A stretch of 64,000 nucleotides of DNA from Roseiflexus castenholzii DSM 13941 (GCF_000017805.1 NC_009767.1:4505001-4569000); one strand, 5' to 3'; shown: positions 1-9,218, counted from the stretch's first letter. The notes: generated by a model not told the origin, from the letters alone. A program made the numbers and translations.

Positions 1-194
1 CCGGTTTTTATGCGATGCAGGTAATCGGCGGTGTGCGCGCGCAGAAGAGTGCGGTCATCAGCGGCTTCGGGGAGAATCAGGTCACCCAAACCCTCAGCCG
101 CCGCCCGCTCGCGCAGCAAGGCGTATTTGGCGATGGGGAAACGGTGTCCTTCGGGAAGCGGAAGAACGAAGGAGTCGGAGTAGAAGAGTTTCAT
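1..194 (-). CDS. Histone deacetylase family protein, N-terminal part (cut by window edge)
   Basis: Read on the minus strand from an ATG at 194, the first 64 codons begin MKLFYSDSFVLPLPEGHRFP and continue with KYALLRE and a later HTADYLHRI. This is the typical opening of bacterial class II-like histone deacetylase / acetoin-utilisation deacetylase proteins, zinc enzymes that remove acetyl or related acyl groups. The start overlaps the stop of the upstream DNA ligase by 4 bases (ATGA), so the two are translationally coupled and probably co-transcribed. The zinc-binding residues lie outside the window, so activity cannot be judged. Family call is confident; substrate is unknown. Confidence 0.82.
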   Translation of the reverse strand, partial: MKLFYSDSFVLPLPEGHRFPIAKYALLRERAAAEGLGDLILPEAADDRTLLRAHTADYLHRIKT

Positions 195-1825
195 GATTCC
201 TCTGGCAGCAGGGCGCGCACCCGTTCCAACGTATCGGCGTCAGCCGGGCGCTTGTCGCGCCGCCAGCGCAGAATGCGCGGGAAACGCACGGCAATCCCCG
301 ATTTATGGCGGTTCGAGCGCTGGACGCCCTCGAATGCCAGCTCAAAGACCAGTGCTGGCGTCACGGTGCGCACCGGTCCAAACTTTTCCACGGTATTTCG
401 TCTTACGAAGGCGTCCACTTCGCGGATCTCGTCGTCGGTCAGTCCCGAATACGCTTTGGCGAACGGCGTCAACCGGTCGCCGTCCCACACGGCGAAGGTG
501 TAGTCGGTGTAGAGGCTGGCGCGCTTACCGCTGCCGCGCTGCGCGTAGATCAGCACTGCATCAATGGTGTAGGGGGCGACTTTCCACTTCCACCAGTCGC
601 CGCGCACCCGACCGACGCGGTAGGGCGAATTGCGTCGTTTGAGCATCAGACCTTCGACATTGCGCGCACGCGAGGTGGCCCACTGCGCCGCCAGGTCGTC
701 CCAATCGGCAGCAACAATCACCGGCGAGAGCAGCAGCGCCTGACTATCCGGCGCACAGGTCGCAATCAGGCGCTCCAGTTCTGTTCTTCGCCACTCCAGC
801 GGTTGGTGACGCACATCGACGCCATTGAGTTCGATCAGGTCGTATGCCAGGAGCGTGGCCGGCGCTTCGTCGAGAACGGCGCGTGTCAGGTTCTTGCGCC
901 CGATCCGGCGCTGCAACTGCGCGAAAGGCAACACCGTGCCATGTTTCCACGGCAGAACCTCGCCGTCGATGACGATGCCATCAGGGAGAAGTGCGCCACT
1001 TGCCGCAATTTCGGGGAAACGGTCGGTCATCAGTTCTTCGCCGCGCGACCAGAGAAAGGTTTGCCCGGCGCGGCGGATCAACCGGATGCGGATGCCGTCC
1101 CACTTCCATTCCGCCTGCCATTCGTCGATTGATCCCAACGTTTCGGGCGGATCATCGAGCGGGTGTGCCAGGCAGAAGGGATATGGACGACTCACATCGG
1201 CGTCGGCAGTCTCGCGCGCCAGCAGCGCCCGGTAGAAGGCGGCGGACGGTTGCCATTCACCCATCAGGCGGTGCGCAATTGCAGCAGGGTCCGTACCGCT
1301 GGCGCGCGCCAACGCCCGCACAACCAGTTGTTGTGAGACGCCAACCCGAAATGCGCCGGTGATCAATTTGTTCCAGACAAAACGCTCGGTTCCGCCAAGG
1401 GTCGCCCATACAGCACGCACAATCGCGCGCTGCACTGCCTCCTCCCGATCACGCAGCGGGATCAGAACATCCTCGACCCAGCGATGGAGCGGCTGCGGAC
1501 CTTCAAACGACAGAACCGACCGGTCCACATCCACCGACCACTCGCCGGGTTCCGGCAGCAACAGCGCGACCGTCTCGGCAAAGTCGCCGACGGCGTCGTA
1601 GCACTCGCCAAGGAGCCAGTCGGGAATGCCGGCCGCCTCGACCGCCCAGGCGCGGAGCGTCGGCAACGGCACAGCCTGACGCACGCGCCGACCAATGAGG
1701 AAGAAGATCGCCCAGGCAGCGTCAGCCGGTTCTGCGCGCTCAAAATAGCGCATCAGCGCCTCGACCTTCGCGCCGGTTCTGGTGGTCTCATCGAGATCGG
1801 TGTACAGTTGGGCAAAGTGTCGCAT
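191..1825 (-). CDS. ATP-dependent DNA ligase
   Basis: A 544-residue protein that seals nicks in DNA using ATP. The adenylation motif KWDGIR is at K241, with the later ligase motifs EVLPW (motif III-like), EGLMLKR (motif IV) and WWKWKV (motif V). The N-terminal ~200 residues form the helical DNA-binding domain of archaeal-type and bacterial LigB/LigC-like ligases, and length matches that family (530-600). An in-frame upstream extension to 1963 exists, but it has low-complexity Arg-rich sequence, and the conserved domain opens at MRHFAQLY, so the start at 1825 is preferred; its ribosome binding site is weak. It is likely accessory to the NAD-dependent ligase (known generally for bacteria, not seen here). 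Confidence 0.88.
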   Translation of the reverse strand: MRHFAQLYTDLDETTRTGAKVEALMRYFERAEPADAAWAIFFLIGRRVRQAVPLPTLRAWAVEAAGIPDWLLGECYDAVGDFAETVALLLPEPGEWSVDVDRSVLSFEGPQPLHRWVEDVLIPLRDREEAVQRAIVRAVWATLGGTERFVWNKLITGAFRVGVSQQLVVRALARASGTDPAAIAHRLMGEWQPSAAFYRALLARETADADVSRPYPFCLAHPLDDPPETLGSIDEWQAEWKWDGIRIRLIRRAGQTFLWSRGEELMTDRFPEIAASGALLPDGIVIDGEVLPWKHGTVLPFAQLQRRIGRKNLTRAVLDEAPATLLAYDLIELNGVDVRHQPLEWRRTELERLIATCAPDSQALLLSPVIVAADWDDLAAQWATSRARNVEGLMLKRRNSPYRVGRVRGDWWKWKVAPYTIDAVLIYAQRGSGKRASLYTDYTFAVWDGDRLTPFAKAYSGLTDDEIREVDAFVRRNTVEKFGPVRTVTPALVFELAFEGVQRSNRHKSGIAVRFPRILRWRRDKRPADADTLERVRALLPEES

Positions 1826-1974
1826 AGCGCCATGATACTCGAAGTGGGCGCTGTCCGTCCATGCTGCGGCTTCTGGAACGGCTGCGCTCTTCTCTGTGAC
1901 CTGGATCGTCACGCCACGGCTTCGCCAGCGCGAACGCCGTTGTGTTGTGCGTGACCGGCGCATACGGCGTCTGG

Positions 1975-2005
1975 TTGCAGAATGGAAACTGTCGTGCGCT
2001 ATAAT
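1975..2005 (+). promoter_or_regulatory. Candidate sigma70-type promoter for the CAP-domain gene
   Basis: TTGCAG at 1975-1980 and a perfect TATAAT at 2000-2005 with a 19-base spacer, about 55 bases before the start codon at 2059. The -10 is consensus; the spacer is longer than ideal. Confidence 0.5.
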
Positions 2006-2058
2006 GAAACCATATAAACCATATCATGGAGCAGGTTGATTCTTGGAGGCGTCGCATC

Positions 2059-3276
2059 ATGCCCACATTGCCGGTTCGCATCGTCGTCATTCTGGGTCTC
2101 GCCGCCTTTCTGAGCCTCTCGCTCGACGCCGCAGCGCGCGTCCGTCCCACGCCCGCCGCGCCGCTGGCGTTTCCGACTTCGACGTTGGCGTTCCCGACTC
2201 CGTCTGATGATTCGGTCGCTGTTCCATTGGCGTTTCCGACTCCGCCAGCGACGCCGCCCGCCGCGCCGCTTGCGTTCCCAACTCCGCCGGTGACGCCGCC
2301 CGCCGCGCCGTCGGCGTTTCCGACCTCGCCGGCGGACCCGGTCGCCGCGCCGCAGAGCGCGCCGCTCACCGTCTATCTGCCGCTCATCGCGCGCCCGGAG
2401 CCGTATCCCCCGGCGCGCCGCGACATCGAACTTGAGTTTATTCGCCTGATCAACCTGGAGCGCGCCGCCCTCGGTCGCCGCGCCCTGCGCGAAGAGCCGC
2501 GCCTGACCCAAGCCGCGCGCCGCCTGGCCTACGACCTCGCCGCGCGCGGCACAGTCAGTCACATCGGCTCGGACGGCTCAACGCCCGCCTCGCGCGCGCG
2601 CGACGCCGGCTATCCCTGGTGGTCGGGCGAGGTTGCGCTGGGCGCCGCCGTCGACGCCGCCGATGCGGTGAAGATTTACCGCACCAGCCCGCCGCACTGG
2701 AACGACCTCATGAACCCTGACAGCACCGTGATCGGCGTCGGCGTCGCGCCGGTGCTCGTCGGTCCGTCCGCCGGCCGCCGCGTCGCCATCCCGGCGATGC
2801 TCGGCTACGATCCGCCTCCGCCGGAAGGCGAGGTGGTCGCGGCGCTCCTGGCGCGCATCAACGCGCTGCGCGCCGAGCGCGGCGCGCCGCCGTTGACCCT
2901 CAACGCCGCGCTCAACGCCGTCGCCCGCCGCGTCGCCGACGACCTGACCGCCCGAAACGTCTGCGGGACCCTTCCATCGCACGGTCCGCTCACCCTCGAC
3001 GACTGGGCGCGCGACGCCGGGTATGGAGGCAGCGTCACCACGCGGCACAACGTCACCTGTCCCTATGACCCGGTGCAGCTCCCCTGCGGACTCGATGCGT
3101 CCTTCGGCGGCGCGTCCGCCGATGAGGTCGCGCGGCGTATCATGGAGTACGGCGCAGCGGGGGCGCCCTGCTCCGGGAACTTCAGTCATAACCGGCTCGC
3201 CGACTCGACGCAAACTGACGTAGGAATCGTCTTTTACCGCTGGGGCGCGGTCGTCGTCACCGGTCGCAGTCCCTGA
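2059..3276 (+). CDS. Secreted protein with two CAP (SCP/PR-1) domains
   Basis: A 405-residue exported protein. The start at 2059 is chosen over the ATG at 2026 because GGAGG lies at 2046-2050 just before it. It opens with a signal peptide (MPTLPVRIVVILGLAAF), followed by a low-complexity linker of repeated PLAFPTP-like blocks to about residue 100. Two CAP domains follow: the first about residues 120-265 (LINLERAALGRRAL, then GTVSHIGSDGST), the second about 270-405 (LLARINALRAERGAPPLTLN, with cysteines near C300, C336, C343 and C370 that may form disulfides). CAP domains in bacteria are extracellular; their function is mostly unknown. Two tandem copies in one protein are less common than one. 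Confidence 0.8.
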   Translation: MPTLPVRIVVILGLAAFLSLSLDAAARVRPTPAAPLAFPTSTLAFPTPSDDSVAVPLAFPTPPATPPAAPLAFPTPPVTPPAAPSAFPTSPADPVAAPQSAPLTVYLPLIARPEPYPPARRDIELEFIRLINLERAALGRRALREEPRLTQAARRLAYDLAARGTVSHIGSDGSTPASRARDAGYPWWSGEVALGAAVDAADAVKIYRTSPPHWNDLMNPDSTVIGVGVAPVLVGPSAGRRVAIPAMLGYDPPPPEGEVVAALLARINALRAERGAPPLTLNAALNAVARRVADDLTARNVCGTLPSHGPLTLDDWARDAGYGGSVTTRHNVTCPYDPVQLPCGLDASFGGASADEVARRIMEYGAAGAPCSGNFSHNRLADSTQTDVGIVFYRWGAVVVTGRSP

Positions 3277-3336
3277 TCGTTATTCGTCAGGGGCGCGCTG
3301 CGCAGCGCGTCCCCCTCGCACCACAACGGAGGATGC

Positions 3337-3749
3337 ATGGTTCGTCTCATCCTGCAACGCAATCGCCTGACCTTGCTGACCTTCGTGGTCATCCCCGCCG
3401 CCATCGCGGCGATAGCGGCGGCGTGGCTGCTTCGTCCGCAGGCGACGAGCGGGTCGCCCCTCGGCGACCCGAACGCGCCGGTCGTCGCCGCGACGCCCGC
3501 CCCGTTCGTCGGCGGACAGCCGCCGATCGCGCGCCCCGCCGCCGTGCCGGTCGCGGCGTCCCGCGCCGATGGCGGCCCCCCGCCGGACGCTCCCGCCAAC
3601 TTCATCGAGGCGCGCATGCCCGACGCGCGTTATCACGACGCGGCGTTCGCCGCCGTGCAGTGCGCCGTCGGACGCCCCTTGACGCGCGACCCGGCGCTCG
3701 ACGCCCTCGCCGTCGAAGCCTGGCGCGCAAAGATGATGTATGGACATGA
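3337..3749 (+). pseudogene. Truncated membrane-anchored secreted protein (5' fragment)
   Basis: An ORF starts at 3337 with an N-terminal membrane segment (LLTFVVIPAAIAAIAAAWLL), a proline/alanine-rich linker, and then a sequence RYHDAAFAAVQCAVGRP and DALAVEAWRAKM that resembles the first helix of the CAP proteins next door. At about 3750 the homology ends and the DNA continues as a decayed Rieske oxygenase in another frame, although the ORF itself happens to run on to 3891. I read this as the 5' end of a second CAP-like gene, cut off by a deletion or rearrangement. An intact short membrane protein is the alternative. Confidence 0.45.
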
Positions 3750-4141
3750 GCGCGTCGAGGCTATGAACTGGCACAGACACAACCGGCTTTTCACGTTCGC
3801 CATGTCATCGCCGCAAACTGGAAGATTGTCGCCGAGAACTTTTTCGCGTGTTATCATTGCAGTCACACCCACCCGGAGTTCTGCTCAGTGATGTCCTACG
3901 GTCGGGCGCTCGACACGCGCAACGGGGAGCATGCCCACGCTGCGTTCGTCGCCGAGTGGGAGCAAACTGCTGCGCGCGAGGGATGGCGCACCGGCGGCGT
4001 TGCGATCTCCGATGCGGCGGTGCATCAGATTCAGCGCACGCCGATTCGACGCGGCTACCTGACCCAGAGCAAGGAATGGCGCGCCAGTTGCGCTGCTGCG
4101 CGGACGGTTGACCGCCTACGACGGCGATGTAACGGTAATAC
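3750..4141 (+). pseudogene. Decayed Rieske ring-hydroxylating oxygenase (alpha-subunit catalytic domain)
   Basis: In frame 3 from about 3750 the DNA encodes ANWKIVAENFFACYHCSHTHPE, the signature around the mononuclear iron site (NWK..EN...CYHC...HP) of Rieske non-heme iron oxygenase alpha subunits, followed by RTPIRRGYLTQSKE. A frameshift near 4085 is needed to continue into LRGRLTAYDGDVTV, the conserved stretch that follows in intact members. No Rieske 2Fe-2S domain precedes it, and the 3' end runs into the palindromic repeat at 4138. It is therefore a fragment with both ends missing and an internal frameshift, not a functional gene. Confidence 0.75.
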
Positions 4142-4331
4142 CAATGACCGGTGACCATCCGGCATGGTCACCCCGAGCCGCGCGAGGGGTCGTGCGCGAC
4201 CCGCGCCGATTCCGCGCTGCGCGCGGTCAGATTCCTCGCTGCGTTTACCCTGAGCGAAGCGAAGGGCTCGGAATGACCCGTCGCTGCGCGCGGAATGACA
4301 CGAAGGCGGCACCTTCAATCGTCATTGGTAT
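4138..4331. repeat. MITE-like palindromic repeat, copy A
   Basis: Begins ATACCAATGAC (4138-4148) and ends GTCATTGGTAT (4321-4331): perfect 11-base terminal inverted repeats. The interior contains a palindrome GGTGACCAT..ATGGTCACC and the CATTCCGAGCGCAGCGAGGAATC-type stem in degenerate form. The same ends recur at 11259-11408, 15354-16110, 20919-21068 and 32799-32925. No ORF for its own mobility is present. It truncates the Rieske remnant. Confidence 0.8.
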
Positions 4332-5389
4332 CGCCCCGCGCCTCGCCCCTCGCCCCTCGCCCCTCGCCCCTCGCGCCTCGCCCCTCACGCCTCTCGCCTC
4401 GCGCCTCTCGCCTCACGCCTCGCTCCTCGCGTCTCACCCCTCACGCCTCGTTCGCTGGATCGTCCACGAAGGACACGAAGCGGCACGAAGGATGTTCCAA
4501 CTCGTGTTCACCGTGGACGTAGCGCCGCCACGCCCCTACGTGCAACCTTACCACGTTCAACGTTGGCAGGTGTAACGCTCCTCACGCCTCGCGCCTCGCC
4601 CCTCTCGCCTCTCGCCTCGCCCCTCTCGCCTCACGCCTCGCTCCTCGCGTCTCACCCCTCACGCCTCGTTCGCTGGATCGTCCACGAAGGACACGAAGCG
4701 GCACGAAGGATGTTCCAACTCGTGTTCACCGTGGACGTAGCGCCGCCACGCCCCTACGTGCAACCTTACCACGTTCAACGTTGGCAGGTGTAACGCTCCT
4801 CACGCCTCGCGCCTCGCCCCTCTCGCCTCTCGCCTCGCCCCTCTCGCCTCACGCCTCGCTCCTCGCGTCTCACCCCTCACGCCTCGTTCGCTGGATCGTC
4901 CACGAAGGACACGAAGCGGCACGAAGGATGTTCCGCCTCGTGTTCACCGTGGACGTAGCGCCGCCACGCCCCTACTTGCAACCTTACCACGTTCAACGTT
5001 GGCAGGTGTAACGCTCCTCACGCCTCGCGCCTCGCCCCTCTCGCCTCTCGCCTCGCCCCTCTCGCCTCACGCCTCGCTCCTCGCGTCTCACCCCTCACGC
5101 CTCGTTCGCTGGATCGTCCACGAAGGACACGAAGCGGCACGAAGGATGTTCCGCCTCGTGTTCACCGTGGACGTAGCGCCGCCACGCCCCTACGTGCAAC
5201 CTTACCACGTTCAACGTTGGCAGGTGTAACGCTCCTCACGCCTCTCGCCTCGCGCCTCTCGCCTCGCCCCTCTCGCCTCTCGCCTCTCGCCTCTCGCCTC
5301 GCGCCTCGCCCCTCTCCCCGCGCGCCTCGCCCCTCTCCCCGCGCGCCTCGCCCCTCGCCCCTCGCGCCTCGCGCCTCGCGCCTCGTCCC
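4332..5389. repeat. 218-bp tandem array with CT-rich heptamer tracts; no gene
   Basis: The landmark TTGGCAGGTGTAA occurs at 4563, 4781, 4999 and 5217, an exact 218-base period. Each unit has about 80 bases of degenerate CGCCTCG/CCCCTCG heptamers and about 135 bases of unique sequence including CACGAAGGACACGAAG. Copies differ by only a few bases (for example CCAACTCG versus CCGCCTCG), which implies recent expansion or gene conversion. The last 160 bases (5229-5389) are heptamers only. ORFs here are open merely because of the repeat composition. Confidence 0.9.
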
Positions 5390-5505
5390 GCGCGACCCGC
5401 GCCGATTCCGCGCTGCGCGCGGTCAGATTCCGCGCTGCGTTTACCCTGAGCGAAGCGAAGGGCTCGGAATGACACGCATGCGGCATCGTTAATCGTCATT
5501 GGTAT
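5390..5505. repeat. MITE-like palindromic repeat, right half only (copy B)
   Basis: Matches the right half of copy A and ends GTCATTGGTAT at 5495-5505, but its left end is missing and joins directly to the heptamer tract. With copy A at 4138 it brackets the 218-bp array, suggesting the array grew inside or between two copies of the element. Confidence 0.7.
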
Positions 5506-5570
5506 AAAAACAACTCGCCGGATATCATACCACGCGCTCCAGCAGCGGCGACATGACATGGAGATGATGT

Positions 5571-7013
5571 CTATTGTGCAGCGCCTTCGCGTGGCGTGTA
5601 CACCCGCTGCGGCGCCGACGCCGCCGCTACCTGACGCGCGGTGGTAAGATCGGGAAAATAACCCATCGTAATCGCCTGAACCAGAATGTTTCCCAGCGCC
5701 GTGCTCTCGGTCGGACCGGCGACGACGGTGCGCCGGCAGGCGTCGGCGGTCAACTGACAGAGCAGCGTGTTCTGGCTGCCCCCGCCGACGATTCGCACAG
5801 TCGTGATCGGTTGACCGGTCAGTCGCTCCAGCGCCTCGATCACCTGTTGGTAACGCAGCGCCAGACTCTCCAGACAGCACCGCGCAATTTCGCCGACCGT
5901 CTCAGGAACCGATTGACCGGTGCGGCGGCAGTAGTCGCGGATGCGCGCGGGCATGTCGCCGACTGCCAGAAACTCCGGCGCGTCCGGGTCGATCAGGGAG
6001 CGCAACGGCGGCGCCGCCTCAGCCTGCGCAATAATGTCGTCCCAGGTCAACCGGCGTCCTTCTTCATTCCAGCGCCGCTGGCACTCCTGCAACAGCCATA
6101 GCCCACTCACGTTTTTCAGCAGGCGGATGGCGCCGTAGACGCCACCCTCGTTCGTGACATTCAGTTGGCGCGCCTCGGCGCTGATCAGCGGTTCCGTGCG
6201 TTCGACACCAACCAGACTCCACGTTCCGCTGCTGATGTAGGCGCTGTGCGCATCGAGACCCGGAATGCCCGCCACGGCGCTGGCGGTGTCGTGGGTTCCA
6301 ACGGCGATGACCTCAATTGGACGGTGCAGTCCCACAGCGTTCTGGACTTCCGGCAGCAATGGACCAAGGCGCGACCCCGGCATGATCAGCGGCGGGAGGA
6401 TGTGCGTCGGCAACCCCAGACGCTCAAGCAGATCAATCGCCCATGCGCGCTGGCGCGCGTCGAGAACCATGGTTGTCGTGGCGTTGGTGTACTCCGCGAC
6501 CCGCGTTCCGGTCAACCAGAAATGAAAGAGATCGGGCATGAGCAGTAACGTCGCCGCCGCTGCCAGGCGAGAACCGTCGCGTTCGGCATACAACTGGTAC
6601 AGGGTATTGAACGGGAGGCGCTGCAAGCCAGTGCGCTCATACAGTTCTTCCGGCGGAATGATGGCATCGACCAGTTCGGCTATTCCCTCGTTGCGCGGGT
6701 CGCGGTAGGCGTAGGGGTCGCCGATCAGCGCGCCGCGTTCATCGAGCAGCGCGTAATCGACAGCCCACGTATCGATGCCGATGCTGACGAGCAGCGCCTG
6801 GTTCTCCCAGGTTGCGTAGCGTCGCACTCCGGTCTGAATCTCGCGCCAGAGCCGGTTGACATCCCAAACCAGATGACCATCGCGCTCCAACATGCCGTTG
6901 GCGAAGCGATGAACCTCTTCCAGCGCAATGTGGCTTCCATCCCAGCGTCCGAGCATCACCCGACCGCTGGACGCGCCGATATCAACCGCCAGAATGTGCG
7001 CATAGTCACGCAT
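5571..7013 (-). CDS. rhaB: L-rhamnulokinase
   Basis: A 480-residue FGGY-family sugar kinase that phosphorylates L-rhamnulose to L-rhamnulose-1-phosphate in the cytoplasm. The N-terminal phosphate-binding motif DIGASSGRVMLGRW, the EVHRFANG block and HLVWDVNRLW are characteristic of RhaB rather than of xylulo- or glycerol kinases; the C-terminal ATPase motif IVGGGSQN is present. Length is normal (470-490). It is the last gene of the rhamnose operon, 12 bases after the rhaEW stop. Confidence 0.93.
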   Translation of the reverse strand: MRDYAHILAVDIGASSGRVMLGRWDGSHIALEEVHRFANGMLERDGHLVWDVNRLWREIQTGVRRYATWENQALLVSIGIDTWAVDYALLDERGALIGDPYAYRDPRNEGIAELVDAIIPPEELYERTGLQRLPFNTLYQLYAERDGSRLAAAATLLLMPDLFHFWLTGTRVAEYTNATTTMVLDARQRAWAIDLLERLGLPTHILPPLIMPGSRLGPLLPEVQNAVGLHRPIEVIAVGTHDTASAVAGIPGLDAHSAYISSGTWSLVGVERTEPLISAEARQLNVTNEGGVYGAIRLLKNVSGLWLLQECQRRWNEEGRRLTWDDIIAQAEAAPPLRSLIDPDAPEFLAVGDMPARIRDYCRRTGQSVPETVGEIARCCLESLALRYQQVIEALERLTGQPITTVRIVGGGSQNTLLCQLTADACRRTVVAGPTESTALGNILVQAITMGYFPDLTTARQVAAASAPQRVYTPREGAAQ

Positions 7014-7025
7014 AGCCGTTCCTCA

Positions 7026-9218
7026 TCACCGCAGGAATGCTTCGTGCAACCCGCCGTCCACCGTGATGATCTGGCCGGTTGTCTGTCCCAGTCGCCGGCT
7101 GAGCAAGAGGAAGAAGGCTTCCGCCTGATCGGTCGGCGTCACGGGTCGCTTGAGCAGCGATCGGTCGGCGTAAAACTGCGCCAGTTTCGCCGTCAACGCC
7201 CCGGTCGGTTCATCCGGCTTGAAGGGAATGCCGTACTTGGTGAGCGATGCTATCACCCGCTCGCGGGGGAACATGCTGCTCCCTTGCACAACCGTCGCCG
7301 GCGCGACACCGTTGACCCGCACCAGCGGGGCAAGATCGATCGCCAGTTCGCGCACAAGATGGTTGGCGGCAGCTTTGCTTGTATCGTATGCCAGCGAACC
7401 CTTTTTCGCCACCACCGCATTGACCGAGGTAGTCAGCACCAGGCTGGCGGGCAACCCCTGCGCGCGCCAGATCGCTGCGGCTTCATCGGCGACGATATAC
7501 TGCCCGGTAACATTGATTGCGAAGGTGAGCGCCCACTGATCATCACGGATGCGTCCTTCCACATCGGGCGCCACGAAGATGCCCGCCGTGATCGCAACCG
7601 CATCGAGTCCGCCGTAGGCGAGGAGAAGGTGCTGCACCATACGGCGCACACTGTCGCGATCCGTAATGTCGGCAGCCAGGTTGATCGCCGGTCCGCAGGC
7701 GGAAATGTCACTACCCGCCACGCCGATGCCCATGCCGTGCCGGTCGATAATCATCTGCGCGGTTGCACTGGCGGCGGCTTCGTCCTTATCGACGCACACC
7801 ACGTGGGCGCCCTCATCGGCGAGGCGTAGCGCGACCTCGCGCCCAATGCCGCTGCCGCTGCCAATGACGGCGATCACCTGCCGCGCCAGTTCTTTCTCCG
7901 GCGGCATCCGGCGCAGTTTCGCCTCTTCCAATTGCCAGTATTCGATATCGAACGCCTCTTGCAGCGGTAGCGCGACATACTCATCAATCGCTTCGGCGCC
8001 GCGCATCACCTCGATGGCAGCGGTGTAGAACTCCGCCGTGACCCGCGACTCGCTCTTGTCCTTGCCCCAGGCGATCATGCCCAAACCAGGGATCAGAACG
8101 ACCGTCGGGTTGGGATCGCGCATCGGCGGCGAGTCGCTATGGCGGAAGGTCTCGTAGTAGCGCGTGTAATCGGCGCGATACCGTTCCAGCCCATCCGACA
8201 GTTTGCGCTTCAGGTCGTCGAGCGTTTCGTTGTGCGGATGCCAATCGACATAGAGCGGCTTGATTTTTGTGCGCAGGAAATGGTCGGGGCAACTGGTTCC
8301 CAGTTCCGCCAGACGCGGCGCATCGACGCTGTTGACAAAGCGCAGCGTGGCGTCATCGTCCTGAATCGTCGCAATGAACCGTCGCTCCCGACTGATCTGA
8401 CCGCGCAGCCAGGGCAGAATGGTCGCAAATGCCGCGCGTCGGCGGTCGAACGGCAACGCTTCGCACTTCGGTCCGCCGAACGTTGCAGCGCCGCGGTCGC
8501 GCTCCTCGATGTACGTGGCGGCGCGCTCGATCAGATCGAGGGTACGCTCGTAGCACTCCCGGTCATCATCAGCCCAGTTGATCAACCCATGCCCGCCCAG
8601 GATCACCCCATGCGCCTGCGGATGCTCGCGGCAAATGCGTTCGAGCGTCAGTCCGAGATCGAAACCGGGACGCTGCCAGGGCGTCCAGATCACTTCATCA
8701 CCATAGATCGCGCGGGTCAGGCGCTCGCCGTTGCGCGCAGCAGCGATGGCGATCACCGCATTCGGATGCATGTGATCGACGTGGCGGTAGGGAATGAAGG
8801 CGTGGAGCGGCGTATCAATCGAAGAAGCACGCGGATTCAGGTTGAACGTGCAGTGCGGATAGAGATTGACCATTGCATCTTCGGCGGCGCTCTTCGGCCC
8901 GCGCAACGGATCGCGCAGGTAGATCGAGCGCAGCGTGAAGAGTTTTTTCAGATCGAGCGAAGCAAAGTTCGCCCGCGTACTCGTGCGCAGGTCGCCGCCG
9001 GACCCCTTGACCCACAAGACCTCGACCGACTCGCCGGTCAACGGATCACGTTCCATGATCTTCGCCGATGTGTTGCCGCCGCCGGTATTGGTGATGCGCT
9101 GATCGCTGCCCAGCAGGTTAGAACGATAGACCAGCCGCCCGACCGGATCGAGCGTCGCGGCACAGGCGTCGTCCCAGCCGTCATGAACGTGGCGGAATCG
9201 CGATGGGTTGGCGCTCAT
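7026..9218 (-). CDS. rhaEW: Bifunctional rhamnulose-1-phosphate aldolase / short-chain (lactaldehyde) dehydrogenase
   Basis: A 730-residue fusion. The N-terminal half is a class II aldolase/adducin-type domain (NTGGGNTSAKI, WVKGSGGDL, HPNAVIAIAAA, HGLINWADD) that splits rhamnulose-1-P into dihydroxyacetone phosphate and L-lactaldehyde. The C-terminal ~260 residues are a short-chain dehydrogenase (GSGSGIGREVALRLA for NAD binding, YDTSKAAANHLV with the catalytic Tyr and Lys), which in the described RhaEW enzymes oxidises lactaldehyde to lactate. Start at 9218 is set by AGGAGATCACC directly upstream; an in-frame ATG at 9275 lacks such a site. This fused form is known from Chloroflexus and Bacillus. 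Confidence 0.92.
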   Translation of the reverse strand: MSANPSRFRHVHDGWDDACAATLDPVGRLVYRSNLLGSDQRITNTGGGNTSAKIMERDPLTGESVEVLWVKGSGGDLRTSTRANFASLDLKKLFTLRSIYLRDPLRGPKSAAEDAMVNLYPHCTFNLNPRASSIDTPLHAFIPYRHVDHMHPNAVIAIAAARNGERLTRAIYGDEVIWTPWQRPGFDLGLTLERICREHPQAHGVILGGHGLINWADDDRECYERTLDLIERAATYIEERDRGAATFGGPKCEALPFDRRRAAFATILPWLRGQISRERRFIATIQDDDATLRFVNSVDAPRLAELGTSCPDHFLRTKIKPLYVDWHPHNETLDDLKRKLSDGLERYRADYTRYYETFRHSDSPPMRDPNPTVVLIPGLGMIAWGKDKSESRVTAEFYTAAIEVMRGAEAIDEYVALPLQEAFDIEYWQLEEAKLRRMPPEKELARQVIAVIGSGSGIGREVALRLADEGAHVVCVDKDEAAASATAQMIIDRHGMGIGVAGSDISACGPAINLAADITDRDSVRRMVQHLLLAYGGLDAVAITAGIFVAPDVEGRIRDDQWALTFAINVTGQYIVADEAAAIWRAQGLPASLVLTTSVNAVVAKKGSLAYDTSKAAANHLVRELAIDLAPLVRVNGVAPATVVQGSSMFPRERVIASLTKYGIPFKPDEPTGALTAKLAQFYADRSLLKRPVTPTDQAEAFFLLLSRRLGQTTGQIITVDGGLHEAFLR

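Noticed and set aside
4295..5492. Several Pro/Arg/Ser-rich open frames
   Set aside because: They translate the CT-heptamer tandem array; the amino-acid pattern follows the repeat, with no start signals.
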